Shown one piece after another: positions 51,098 through 61,000 of a stretch of 64,000 nt of DNA. The notes beneath the pieces are model-generated. The model ran no database searches. It was not told where the DNA came from and worked only from the letters and a program-made list of their open reading frames with translations. Both the position numbers and the translations under genes were made by a program. Origin of the DNA: JAMIFN01 sp964544605 (GTDB lineage Bacteria > Pseudomonadota > Gammaproteobacteria > Burkholderiales > Burkholderiaceae_C); NCBI GenBank assembly GCA_964544605.1, contig CAZJBX010000003.1, positions 37,374-101,373 on the forward strand. Direction: 5' to 3'. Within the stretch, counting starts at the first letter, position 1, and the number at the start of each line of letters is the position of its first letter.

Positions 51098-52102
51098 ATG
51101 AGCTCAATTTATGCCCGCATAACGGGGACTGGCAGCTATTTGCCCGAGCGCCGCGTGAGCAATGCGGATTTGGCCGCAGAGCTGGCGCAGCAAGGCATCG
51201 AAACTTCAGATGAATGGATTGTGGAGCGCACAGGCATCCGCGCGCGCCACTTTGCCGCTGACAGCCAGTTCTCCAGCGATTTGGCCCTAGAAGCGGCCAA
51301 AGGCGCTTTGGATATGGCGGGCTTGAGTGCAGGCGATTTGGACCTCATCATCGTCGCCACTTCCACCCCAGATATGGTGTTTCCCTCTACCGCCAGCATT
51401 TTGCAGCGCAAATTGCACGCCTTGGGCGGTGCCCATGAGGGCGTGATTGGCGTGCCTGCTTTTGATGTGCAGGCGGTGTGCAGCGGCTTTGTTTACGCTT
51501 TGTCGGTGGCCAATAGCATGATTGCCAGCGGCGCGGCGAAAAAAGCCTTGGTGGTCGGCGCTGAGATTTTCAGCCGCATTCTCGACTTCAAAGACCGCAC
51601 CACTTGCGTGCTGTTTGGCGATGGCGCGGGCGCTGTGGTGCTGGAGGCCGGCACCGAGCCTGGCATTTTGGCCATTGATATGCACGCCGATGGCCGCCAC
51701 ACTGATATTTTGTGCGTGCCTGGCCATGTCGATAAAGGCGCGATTTTGGGCGATCCCACTTTGAAAATGGACGGCCAAGCGGTGTTCAAAATGGCTGTGA
51801 CGGTGCTGGAGAAGGCCGCCCGTGCGGCACTGGAGAAGGCTGGCAAAACCGAGGCCGATATCGACTGGCTGGTGCCGCATCAGGCCAATATCCGCATCAT
51901 GCAGAGCACGGCGAAAAAGCTCAAACTGCCCATGGAGAAATGCGTGGTCACGGTGCAAGACCACGGCAATACCTCCGCCGCCTCTATTCCGTTGGCACTG
52001 GACCATGCCGTGCGTGCGGGCGACATCAAAAAAGGCCAAACCCTGCTGCTGGAGGGCGTGGGTGGCGGCTTCACATGGGGAGCAGTGCTGCTGCAGTTTT
52101 AA
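51098..52102 (+). CDS. fabH: Beta-ketoacyl-ACP synthase III
   Basis: Starts fatty acid synthesis by condensing acetyl-CoA with malonyl-ACP. 334 residues with the catalytic triad visible: C128 in VQAVCSGF, His in WLVPHQANIRIM and Asn in DHGNTSAASIPLAL. The N-terminal ITGTGSYLPERRVSN and the final GGGFTWGAVLL are typical. The ribosome site is AAAAAGGTG before the ATG. Its usual neighbours plsX, fabD and fabG are absent; rpoD follows after 323 bases. Confidence 0.96.
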   Translation: MSSIYARITGTGSYLPERRVSNADLAAELAQQGIETSDEWIVERTGIRARHFAADSQFSSDLALEAAKGALDMAGLSAGDLDLIIVATSTPDMVFPSTASILQRKLHALGGAHEGVIGVPAFDVQAVCSGFVYALSVANSMIASGAAKKALVVGAEIFSRILDFKDRTTCVLFGDGAGAVVLEAGTEPGILAIDMHADGRHTDILCVPGHVDKGAILGDPTLKMDGQAVFKMAVTVLEKAARAALEKAGKTEADIDWLVPHQANIRIMQSTAKKLKLPMEKCVVTVQDHGNTSAASIPLALDHAVRAGDIKKGQTLLLEGVGGGFTWGAVLLQF

Positions 52103-52167
52103 GCAGCATTGGCCCAGTGTTGAGATAAAAGCCAGGCTGGTGTGCTTGGCTTTTTTCCTTTTAGGGC

Positions 52168-52195
52168 TTGCAAAAGTGCCTTGAATTTGTATAAT
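52168..52195 (+). promoter_or_regulatory. rpoD promoter
   Basis: TTGCAA at 52168-52173 and TATAAT at 52190-52195, spacer 16 bases. The predicted leader of about 225 nt (52202-52425) has no ORF or recognised RNA element; a GGGG/CCCC-rich stretch near 52325-52365 may fold. Confidence 0.75.
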
Positions 52196-52425
52196 TATAG
52201 CTTTCGTGTCTGCAAACTGCGACAGTAGCACCTCCGAAACCGTCTTGACCTGAGCGCTCAACACCACCGAGCCAAAGACTTCGCAAGGGCTATATCCCAA
52301 ATGTTCGCCCCTGAGCTTTGCGACCTCCCTTTGGGGCTTTCTGTGCCCCAAGCCCCAGATGGGCCTGCCTTGGCATTGTGCTGGGCAGCGCAGCCGTCGC
52401 ATTTGTTTAGTTTTTTGAGGTAAAT

Positions 52426-54819
52426 ATGGCGAGCAAGTCCCCCAAAGCCGCTTCTGTGGCCAGTAAAAAAGCCCCGAGTAAAAAAGCCGCAAGCAAAACG
52501 GCCAGCAAAGTCGCTCAAGATGAGCAGGAATTGCTAGAGACCCCAGCCGCAGCCAAAAAAGCCGCTGCGAAGAAAGCTCCCGCTAAAAAGGCCGCTGAAG
52601 CCGAGAGCAAGCCTGTAGCCAAAAAAGCGGCAGCGAAGAAAGTAGCTGTGAAGAAAGCGGCCGCTAAAAAGGCAGAGGCCGATGAGACTGAGGTTGAGAG
52701 CCAGCCTGCCGCGAAAAAGGTGCCCGCGAAGAAAGCCGCAGCCAAGAAAGCGGTTGCCAAAAAAGCCGCAGCGAAGAAGCCCAAAGGCAAAAAGCCCGAG
52801 ATTGATCTGGAGCTGGAAGAAGAGGATTTGCTTGAGGATGCCGAGGCAGTTGAAGTGGAAACCGATGCGCCTGTAGAAAAAGCCAAACCCTTGCGCATGA
52901 AGATTTCCAAGGCCCGTGAACGCGCCTTGATGAAAGAGTTTGGCCTTGACGACACAGTGCTTTCAGAAGACGAGCGCAAAGACCGCCGCGAGCGCCTGAA
53001 AACCCTGATTAAGCTGGGCAAAACCCGTGGTTATTTGACGCATTCTGAAATCAATGACCATTTGCCCGACAAACTGATTGACGCCGAAACGCTGGAGGCC
53101 GTGATTGGCACTTTGAGCGATTTGGGCGTGGCCGTGTATGAGCAAACGCCCGATGCGGATGCCCTCATCATCACCGATAACGCCCCCACGGGCTCCACCG
53201 AGGAGGAGGCCGAGGAAGCGGCGGAAGCGGCCCTTTCTACTGTGGACTCTGAGTTTGGCCGCACCACTGATCCTGTGCGCATGTATATGCGTGAGATGGG
53301 CACGGTGGAGCTGCTCACCCGTGAGGGCGAGATTGAAATTGCCAAGCGCATTGAGGGTGGACTCAATGACATGATTGAGGCGATTGCCCACACGCCCGCT
53401 ACTTTTGTTGAGCTCTTTGCCATGGCCCAAGAGGTCGAAGACGGCACGGTGGTGGTCTCCACTTTGGTTGATGGTTTTGTCTTCAATGATGAGCACGATG
53501 ACTATGTGGCCGAGGAAGATTACGACGAGTATGACGACGATGATGACCCCAAAGCGGGCCAAACGCGGATGCTAGAAAAGATGAAAGTCGAGGCGCTGCG
53601 CCGCTTTGATATTTTGCGCAAGCACTATGAGAAACTGCACAAAGCCTATGACAAAGACGGCTATGGCAGCCCCGCTTACAACAAGGCGCAAGACGCTTTG
53701 ACAAAAGACCTGATGCAAATCCGCTTCACGGCCCGGGCCATTGAAAAACTGTGCGAGAGCGTGCGCAGCCAAGTGGAAGAAGTGCGCACCATTGAGCGCG
53801 AGTTGCGCAAGCTGATTGTGGAGCGCTGCCGCTTCCCGCAAGAGGATTTTGTGCGTGCCTTCAGTGGCCGCAATGAAAAGGGCGAGGTGGTGCCCAGCGA
53901 GCATTTGAATTTGCAGTGGATTGAAGACCAAGCGGCCAGCAACAAGCCTTGGGCTGCGGCCATGGGGCGCTACATTCCGCCTGTGCAAGAGTTGCAGCAA
54001 AAGCTCATTGAAATCCGAGCGCGGAATGTGGTGCCGCTGGAAGAATTGCGTGCCATCAACAAGCGCATGAATGATGGCGAGCGCAACAGCCGCCATGCCA
54101 AGAAAGAAATGATTGAGGCCAACTTGCGTTTGGTGATTTCGATTGCGAAGAAATATACCAACCGTGGTTTGCAATTCTTGGATTTGATTCAAGAGGGCAA
54201 TATTGGCCTGATGAAAGCGGTGGACAAATTTGAATACCGCCGTGGTTACAAGTTCTCAACTTACGCGACTTGGTGGATTCGCCAGGCCATTACGCGCTCA
54301 ATTGCCGACCAAGCACGCACCATCCGCATTCCCGTGCACATGATTGAAACCATCAACAAGATGAACCGCATCAATCGCCAGCACTTGCAAGAGCACGGCT
54401 TTGAGCCCGATGCCCAGCTCTTGGCCGAGAAGATGGAAATGCCCGAGGACAAAGTCCGCAAAATCATGAAAATCGCCAAAGAGCCCATCAGCTTGGAAAG
54501 CCCAGTGGGGGACGATGACGACAGCCAAATGGGTGACTTCATTGAGGACAGCAGCACCGTGGCCCCCATGGATGCGGCGCTGCAAGCGGGCCTGCGTGAT
54601 TTGGTCAAAGACATGCTCGATGGCCTCACCCCCCGCGAGGCAAAAGTGCTGCGTATGCGCTTTGGTATTGAAATGTCCACCGACCACACACTGGAAGAAG
54701 TGGGCAAACAATTTGATGTGACGCGCGAGCGCATCCGCCAAATTGAATCCAAGGCTCTGCGCAAGCTCAAGCACCCCACCCGCAGCGACAAACTGCGCAG
54801 CTTTATTGACAACCAATAA
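52426..54819 (+). CDS. rpoD: RNA polymerase primary sigma factor (sigma-70)
   Basis: Housekeeping sigma factor, 797 residues. Residues 1-125 are a Lys/Ala-rich basic extension, followed by an acidic patch (about 125-150). Region 1.1 lies near 185-245 (GYLTHSEINDHLP), region 1.2 near 283 (DPVRMYMREMGTVELLTREGE), a non-conserved acidic insert, region 2 (LIQEGNIGLMKAVDKFEYRRGYKFSTYATWWIRQAI), region 3, and region 4 ending in VTRERIRQIESKALRKLKHP. Longer than E. coli RpoD (613) mainly through the basic tail and insert. dnaG, the common neighbour, is absent. hpnD follows by 6 bases. Confidence 0.97.
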   Translation: MASKSPKAASVASKKAPSKKAASKTASKVAQDEQELLETPAAAKKAAAKKAPAKKAAEAESKPVAKKAAAKKVAVKKAAAKKAEADETEVESQPAAKKVPAKKAAAKKAVAKKAAAKKPKGKKPEIDLELEEEDLLEDAEAVEVETDAPVEKAKPLRMKISKARERALMKEFGLDDTVLSEDERKDRRERLKTLIKLGKTRGYLTHSEINDHLPDKLIDAETLEAVIGTLSDLGVAVYEQTPDADALIITDNAPTGSTEEEAEEAAEAALSTVDSEFGRTTDPVRMYMREMGTVELLTREGEIEIAKRIEGGLNDMIEAIAHTPATFVELFAMAQEVEDGTVVVSTLVDGFVFNDEHDDYVAEEDYDEYDDDDDPKAGQTRMLEKMKVEALRRFDILRKHYEKLHKAYDKDGYGSPAYNKAQDALTKDLMQIRFTARAIEKLCESVRSQVEEVRTIERELRKLIVERCRFPQEDFVRAFSGRNEKGEVVPSEHLNLQWIEDQAASNKPWAAAMGRYIPPVQELQQKLIEIRARNVVPLEELRAINKRMNDGERNSRHAKKEMIEANLRLVISIAKKYTNRGLQFLDLIQEGNIGLMKAVDKFEYRRGYKFSTYATWWIRQAITRSIADQARTIRIPVHMIETINKMNRINRQHLQEHGFEPDAQLLAEKMEMPEDKVRKIMKIAKEPISLESPVGDDDDSQMGDFIEDSSTVAPMDAALQAGLRDLVKDMLDGLTPREAKVLRMRFGIEMSTDHTLEEVGKQFDVTRERIRQIESKALRKLKHPTRSDKLRSFIDNQ

Positions 54820-54825
54820 GCGGCT

Positions 54826-55683
54826 GTGACAGTGAGCAACGCACAACACTATGTGCAAGAAAAAGCCGCTGCCTCAGGCAGCAGCTTTTACTACGCCTTC
54901 CTCTTTCTGCCTGCCGCCAAGCGGGCAGCCATTACCGCCTTCTACGCCTTCTGCCGCGAGGTCGATGATGTCGTGGACGAGGCCAGCGATATGGGCGTGG
55001 CGGCGCAAAAGCTGGCATGGTGGCGGCGCGATGTGGAGCTGGCCTTTGCGGGCCAAGACCTGCCCCAGCGCCACCCCATCATGCAGGCTTTGATGCCGCA
55101 CAGCGCCACTTATGGCATTGAGGCCGCGCATTTGCTGGGCGTGATTGAGGGCTGCGAAATGGACTTGCGCCAGCAGCGCTATGCCCGCTTTGAAGACCTC
55201 AAAGCCTATTGCCATTTTGTCGCAGGTGTGGTTGGCGAAGTCATCGCCCGCATTTTGGGCTTTCAAGACCCGCGCACCCTCGACTACGCCCACCGCTTGG
55301 GCCTGGCCCTGCAACTGACCAACATCATGCGCGATGTGGGGGAAGACATCCGCCGTGGCCGCATTTATTTGCCCGTAGATGAGTTGCAGCGCTTTGGCGT
55401 GACGGCGCAAGAGCTGGAGCAAGGCCAATACAGCGAACGCTTTACGGCCCTCATGCAGTTTCAATACGAACGCGCTCAGGCTTGCTATACCGAGGCGCTG
55501 GCGCTTTTGCCAGCGGCAGACTTCCGCAGCCAAAAACCGGGGCTGATGATGGCGGCCATCTACCGCGACCTGCTGCACGAGGTGGCCAAAGGCGGCTATC
55601 AGGTGCTGCACCAGCGCACCAGCCTGACGCCGCTGCGCAAGCTGTGGCTGGCCTGGAAGGTGCAGGCGCTGGGGCGGGTGTAG
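54826..55683 (+). CDS. hpnD: Squalene/phytoene synthase family protein (presqualene diphosphate synthase-like)
   Basis: Head-to-head prenyl synthase of 285 residues. Both aspartate-rich motifs are present: FCREVDDVVDEASD near 43-55 and NIMRDVGEDIRRGRIYLP near 166-183. Similarity is closest to HpnD, which makes presqualene diphosphate for hopanoids. No other hopanoid gene lies in the window, so the pathway role is uncertain. The start is a GTG six bases after the rpoD stop (another GTG two codons later); no ribosome site, suggesting coupling to rpoD. It ends 38 bases before a strong terminator. Confidence 0.85.
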   Translation: MTVSNAQHYVQEKAAASGSSFYYAFLFLPAAKRAAITAFYAFCREVDDVVDEASDMGVAAQKLAWWRRDVELAFAGQDLPQRHPIMQALMPHSATYGIEAAHLLGVIEGCEMDLRQQRYARFEDLKAYCHFVAGVVGEVIARILGFQDPRTLDYAHRLGLALQLTNIMRDVGEDIRRGRIYLPVDELQRFGVTAQELEQGQYSERFTALMQFQYERAQACYTEALALLPAADFRSQKPGLMMAAIYRDLLHEVAKGGYQVLHQRTSLTPLRKLWLAWKVQALGRV

Positions 55684-55721
55684 GCCGCAGGGCTTGGATC
55701 TTTGCCCCATACGCTAAGAAG

Positions 55722-55747
55722 AAACGCTGCTTTGGCAGCGTTTTTTT
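55722..55747 (+). terminator. Terminator after hpnD
   Basis: AAACGCTGC/GCAGCGTTT with TTTG loop and a T7 run that includes the 3' stem. Confidence 0.9.
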
Positions 55748-55760
55748 GTCGCCCCCTGTT

Positions 55761-55797
55761 ATGGCCACAGGCCCAAGAGGGCCTTCGCCATGACGGG
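55761..55797. repeat. 37-bp intergenic repeat, copy 1
   Basis: Starts ATGGCCACAGGCCC and ends CTTCGCCATGACGGG. Matches 33 of 37 positions of the copy at 55973. GGCCC and GGGCC inside form a small hairpin. Confidence 0.75.
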
Positions 55798-55808
55798 CTT
55801 ATCTTTTG

Positions 55809-55893
55809 CGTCATTGCGGCCTCCGAGCCGCAATCTCGGTTTTTCAGTTGCCTTATTCGCATCAGAGATTGCGGGTCAAGCCCGCAATGACGA
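55809..55893. repeat. Paired palindromic repeat (two inverted copies)
   Basis: ATTGCGG/CCGCAAT (55813-55834) and ATTGCGGG/CCCGCAAT (55868-55888) are palindromes. The first unit with flanking GTC is the inverted copy of the second with flanking GAC, so the whole can fold as a cruciform. The core resembles a short palindrome seen dispersed in many bacterial genomes. Confidence 0.75.
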
Positions 55894-55972
55894 GGTTTTT
55901 TCAAATCCCGCCGTGGCCATCTTGTGCTGCAAGGTAGTGTTTTGCGCTGCGGATGGGCAGGATGCGTAGGGG

Positions 55973-56009
55973 ATGGCCACAGGCCCATATGGGCCTTCGC
56001 CGTGACGGG
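55973..56009. repeat. 37-bp intergenic repeat, copy 2
   Basis: Direct repeat of 55761-55797 with four changes. Here the centre is GGCCCATATGGGCC, a perfect 14-base palindrome. Between 56010 and 56190 nothing else is recognised. Confidence 0.75.
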
Positions 56010-56191
56010 GGTCGGGTAGGGGCACGGCCTGCCGTGCCTGTGTGCGGCCTGTGCCTCTCATCTCAGTGCGACAGAGTGGACAAAAAGAAAAATGCTTTGT
56101 GCCGTACATATCTTCATGGCCGCAAAGCGTGATTAATCGGCCCCTTCACAAGGCAAAACGATTTTTGCATTTCTAGAATGCAGGACTTTGA

Positions 56192-56222
56192 CCCCAAGAG
56201 TTTATCTCTGTGGGGTTTTTTT
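56192..56222 (+). terminator. Terminator-like hairpin in the fhaC leader
   Basis: CCCCAAGAG pairs with CTCTGTGGGG (one bulge) and is followed by seven T. It ends 16 bases before ATG 56238. The upstream gene already has its own terminator, so this may attenuate the secretion operon. Confidence 0.6.
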
Positions 56223-56237
56223 ACTTGCTTGCTTGAT

Positions 56238-58001
56238 ATGTGGCCCAATTCGTTTTTATCCACCTTAAAAAATGCTTCAAAGCTGGGCTTGGGCCTGCTT
56301 GTGGCGCTTGGTTCTGCTTGGGCTAGTGCACAAAGTTTGCCCGACCCGAGTGATGAGCTTTTGCGCCAGCAAGAGCGGCAGCGCCAATTGCGTGAGGCCC
56401 AAGAAGCGCAAAACGCCGTCCGTTTGCCTTCAATGGCATTGAAGGGGCTAGAGGCCCGCTTGCCGCTAGATGAGCGGCCTTGCGTCCCTATCCATCACAT
56501 TGCCTTAGTGGGCAGTTCCGCCACTCAATTTCAGTGGGTGCTGCGCCATGCGCACTTCACCAGCACTGGTGAGGAAGACTGGGCCACAGGCCGCTGCTTG
56601 GGCAGCGAAGGCATCGGTTTGGTGATGCGCCGTATGCAAAACGCTTTGATTGGCAAGGGTTACTCTTTGGCGCAGGTCTTGGCGGGGCCGCAAGCGCATT
56701 TGCAAGATCAAGGCCGCTTGGAGCTGACCTTGTTTGAGGGGCGTATTCGCGACATCGCCTTTTCGTCAGAAAGCAACCCGCGCGGGCGCTTGGACGCTGC
56801 GATGCCCGTGAAAGCAGGTGATGTATTCCACCTTCGTGCCATTGAACAGGCGCTGGAGAACTTCCAGCGTGTGCCCACGGTGCAGGCCAATATTGAGCTC
56901 AAACCTGCAGAAGGGCCAGACGCACAGCCAGGCGAAACGGATGTGCTTGTGCATTGGCAGCAGTCGGCTCGTCCTTTCCGCATCAGTTTGTTTGCGGATG
57001 ATGGCGGCACTCGCGCTACAGGCAAATACCAAGGAGGTGTGACGCTGTCATACGACCATGCTCTGACTTTAAATGATGTGCTTTACCTCACTTACAACCA
57101 CGACCTTGGGCACAGCGGCACGGGGCAAGGTGCTTACGGCACGCACGGCTACAACCTGTATTACGCCATGCCAGTGGGCTACTGGCAGTGGAGCCTGAAC
57201 ACCAGCCAAAACCGCTACCACCAAAGTGTGGCTGGCTTGAGCGAGAACTACCTCTACAGCGGTATCAGCCGCAACCACGAGCTCAAATTGCAGCGCCTGC
57301 TGCATCGCAATGCACAGCACAAAACCACGCTGGGTGCTTACGCTTGGTCTCGGGCCTCTCGCAACTACATTGATGACACTGAAGTGCAGGTGCAACGCCG
57401 CCGTATGGCTGGCTGGGGTTTGAACTTGGCCCATCGTCAATATCTCGGCCAAAGCACACTCGATTTACAGGCGGACTACCGTCAGGGCACAGGCGCACGC
57501 CGCGCCCTACCTGCGCCTGAGGAGGCATTTGGTGAAGGTCGCTCACGCCCCCGCTTTTTCACCGCCAGCGCACAAATCCAGCGCCCCTTTGCATTGGGCC
57601 AGCAACACCTGCAATACAGCGGCCTTTGGCGTGCCCAATGGAACCGCACGCCCTTGGTGCCGCAAGACCGCTTCGCCATTGGCGGGCGCTACACCGTGCG
57701 TGGTTTTGATGGTGAGCAGCAGCTCTCCAGTGAACGCGGCTGGCTGCTGCGGCAAGACCTGAGCATGGCGATTGGCCAGCAGCGGAGACATGCGCTTTAT
57801 TTGGGCCTTGACTATGGCCGCGTGGGTGGCCCCAGCCAACGCCTGCTTTTGGGACGCGCCTTGGCGGGGGCGGCTGTGGGGGTGCGCGGCAGCCAAAGTG
57901 GCGTGAGCTATGACCTGTTCGTGGCCAAACCCATCAGCAAACCCAGTGGCTTCAAAACCGCCTATGGCTTGGCTGGCTTCAGTGCGAGCTGGAGCTTTTA
58001 A
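56238..58001 (+). CDS. Two-partner secretion outer-membrane transporter (FhaC/ShlB/CdiB family)
   Basis: TpsB protein of about 587 residues that exports the adjacent giant exoprotein. Signal peptide at the start (LGLGLLVALGSAWASAQS), a Gln/Arg-rich linker (RQQERQRQLREAQEAQ, the usual plug-helix region), POTRA domains about 75-235 (VPIHHIALVGS, LTLFEGRIRDIAF), then a 16-strand barrel with the L6 signature YTVRGFDGEQ and terminal phenylalanine (ASWSF). ATG 56238 gives a clean signal peptide; the frame is open from ATG 56178 but that start precedes a terminator-like hairpin. It ends 34 bases before its partner gene. Confidence 0.93.
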   Translation: MWPNSFLSTLKNASKLGLGLLVALGSAWASAQSLPDPSDELLRQQERQRQLREAQEAQNAVRLPSMALKGLEARLPLDERPCVPIHHIALVGSSATQFQWVLRHAHFTSTGEEDWATGRCLGSEGIGLVMRRMQNALIGKGYSLAQVLAGPQAHLQDQGRLELTLFEGRIRDIAFSSESNPRGRLDAAMPVKAGDVFHLRAIEQALENFQRVPTVQANIELKPAEGPDAQPGETDVLVHWQQSARPFRISLFADDGGTRATGKYQGGVTLSYDHALTLNDVLYLTYNHDLGHSGTGQGAYGTHGYNLYYAMPVGYWQWSLNTSQNRYHQSVAGLSENYLYSGISRNHELKLQRLLHRNAQHKTTLGAYAWSRASRNYIDDTEVQVQRRRMAGWGLNLAHRQYLGQSTLDLQADYRQGTGARRALPAPEEAFGEGRSRPRFFTASAQIQRPFALGQQHLQYSGLWRAQWNRTPLVPQDRFAIGGRYTVRGFDGEQQLSSERGWLLRQDLSMAIGQQRRHALYLGLDYGRVGGPSQRLLLGRALAGAAVGVRGSQSGVSYDLFVAKPISKPSGFKTAYGLAGFSASWSF

Positions 58002-58035
58002 GACCTTGTTTTTTATTCGTTTGAGGTGCATCACC

Positions 58036-61000
58036 ATGAACAAACACAGCTATCGCATCATCTTTAACAGCAACCGCCAGCAACTGATGGCCGTGGCAGA
58101 ATCCGCCAGCAGCCGCAGCAAAGTGGCGGGTCAAGGTAGCAGCCAAGGCACAGGCCCATCCGTCTTCATTGCTCGCCCTACTGCTGGCAGCATGGCACTT
58201 TGGTGTGCCTTTGGCTTATTCAGCATCTTTCTCAGTCCTAGCCTACACGCACAAATCGTCGCCGATGCCCAGGCCCCAGGCGGACAGCGCCCCACCGTCT
58301 TAGAAACGGCCAATGGCACCCCCCAAGTCAACATCCAAACGCCCAGCGCCGCAGGCGTATCGCGCAACGCGTACAGCCAGTTTGATGTGGCTGAGTCGGG
58401 TGCTATTTTGAACAACAGCCGCAGCAACACCTCAACCGAAACAGGCGGATGGGTGCAAGGCAACCCTTGGCTGGGGCAGGGCAGCGCCCGCGTCATCTTG
58501 AACGAAGTCAATAGCAGCCAAGCCAGCCAGCTCAAAGGCTATATTGAAGTCGCGGGTGAGCGCGCCCAAGTGGTCATTGCCAACCCAGCGGGCATCAGTT
58601 GTGAAGGCTGCGGCTTCATCAACGCCCAGAGCACCACCCTCAGCACGGGGCAGGCCATCATGCAAGAGGGCCAACTCCAAGGCTTTGATGTGCAAGGCGG
58701 CGCAGTTCGCATTCAAGGCAAAGGCTTAGACAGCAGCAGCGCCGACTACACTCAAATCATTGCCCGAGCCACTGAAATCAACGCCGACATCTGGGCCAAA
58801 GAACTAGACATCCTTGCTGGCGTCAACCAAGTCCAGCTTGATGCCCAAACGGGTCGCATCGCTGGCCACACAGCACAGCCCAGTGGCGAAGCCGATGCCA
58901 ATAAACCCGTCTTCGCCATAGACAGCTCCGCCCTTGCGGGCATGTATGCAGGGCAAATTCGCTTCACCGCCACAGAAGCTGGTGTTGGCGTGCGTCACGC
59001 GGGGCAAATGTATGCCAGCGCAGGCCAAATCCAGCTCAACGCCCAAGGCGATATTGAACTCACAGGCCGCATCAGCAGCAGTGGCCACACCCACATCACC
59101 GGTGCTGGCCAATTGCACAACAGCGGCAGCATCTATGCCCAAGGCCATACCAAAATCACCATCCAAGGCAGCATACGCAACCACAGCGGCGGCCTCATCG
59201 CCGCCCAAGGCGATACCCAGTTACAGGCCGCAGGTGCGGGTGCGGGTGCAAACATCCACAGCGATGAACAAAGCACCCTGGCCGCAGGCATCCGCAGCGA
59301 TGGCCAAATCGCAAACGGGCAAGCCACTTTGAGCGCCACGGCGGCAGGGGACATACAGAGCAAAGGGCAAAACATCAGCTCTGGCCTCCTCGCCTATCTG
59401 GGCAACAGCATTGACCTGGGCGACAGTAAAACCCAAGCCATTCAAATCCAACTTCATGCCCGCCAAGAAGACATTGACCTCAGCCGCGCCAGCATCTTTG
59501 CCCAACAAAACCTAGAAGCACAAACGGCCAAAACGCTACGCACCGATGGGGCCGCACTACAAGCACACCAGCTACAACTGCAAGCGCACAACCTCTCTAA
59601 TGTGGGCGGCAGCATTGTGCACACAGGCACTGGCGCATTGCAGCTTCACCTTCCTGGCTTCTTGGACAACACACAAGGCGATATCGGCAGCAATGGCGCA
59701 CAACTGAGCATTCAAGCGGGCCACATCAATAACGAAGAAGGCCGCATCGTGCACACGGGTGAAGCCGAAGCCAGCATCACCGCCGAGCAAGCCATCCTCA
59801 ACCAAAGCGGCCACATCAGCAGCCAAGCCCAGCTTGAACTGCAAGCGCACACGCTGGACAACCAACAAGGCTATATTGACAGCGGCAGACAGCTCACGAC
59901 TCAAGCGCAGCGCCTGCACAACCAGCAAGGCAGCATTTACGCGCAACAGGCGCTACAAGCACAGATTGCCGATGACTTGAACAACGCAGGCGGCACACTG
60001 GCCGCCGCAGGCCAGCTTGAGATCCAAGCGCAAAACCTAAACAACACCCAAGGCCGCCTCCAAGCCCTGGGCGACCTCAGCTTAAACGGCGGCACACTCA
60101 ATAACAGCCAAGGGCAAATCGAAGCCAATGGCCAGATTGCTCTGAATCACACACAAATCAGCAACCAAGCTGGCCACATCAGCGCAGGGCAAAGCTTGGC
60201 CATTCACAGCGCCCAAATGCTCAACAACCGCAACGGCCAAATCGCTGCGGCTAACAATGCGCGCATTGCCGCTGCGGGCCTCAACAACGCACAAGGCCAC
60301 ATCTCCGCACAAAACCTTGTACTCGACACCCAAGGCCACGCCCTCAACAACCAAGCGGGCCAAATCATGGCTGGGCACAACTTGCACATCAGCAGCGGTG
60401 CGCTCAACAACAGCCAAAGCGGTCTTTTGGCCACCACCCAAGCGGGCAGCCAGCTCCATATCGACATCAGCACAGGCGACCTCAACAACCGCCACTCAGG
60501 TGAGCAAGGCGGCATCCTCTCTCAAGGGCAAGCCCACATCAGCGTCAGCCAGGGCCAGCTTGACAACAGCCAAGGCGGCTACATTGGCGCCGTGCAAGAT
60601 CTCAGTCTTCAAGCCCAAAGCCTGCAGAACGAACAAGGCCGCATCCACTCAGCGGCTGCGCTTGATTTGCACAGCAGCGCCCAAAGCGGCACGGGCCTGA
60701 ACAACAAAAACGGCCATATTCAAGGCCAAGGCCACACCCGCTTGCACACCGCTGGCGCAGGCATCAACAACAGCCAAGGCCAAATCAGCAGCCACACACA
60801 GCTTCAAATCACACAACAAGGCGGCCAGCTTCACAACCAGCAAGGTGACATCACCGCCCTTGAGCGCATCGCCATCAGCGGCAGCAGCGCCATCCACAAC
60901 GCGGGCGGCAACCTGCACGCTGGGCAACACCTCGGTATTCAAGCGGGCAGCGTCAGCGGCAACGGTGCTCTCCTCTCGGATGGCGACCTCAGCCTCCAAC

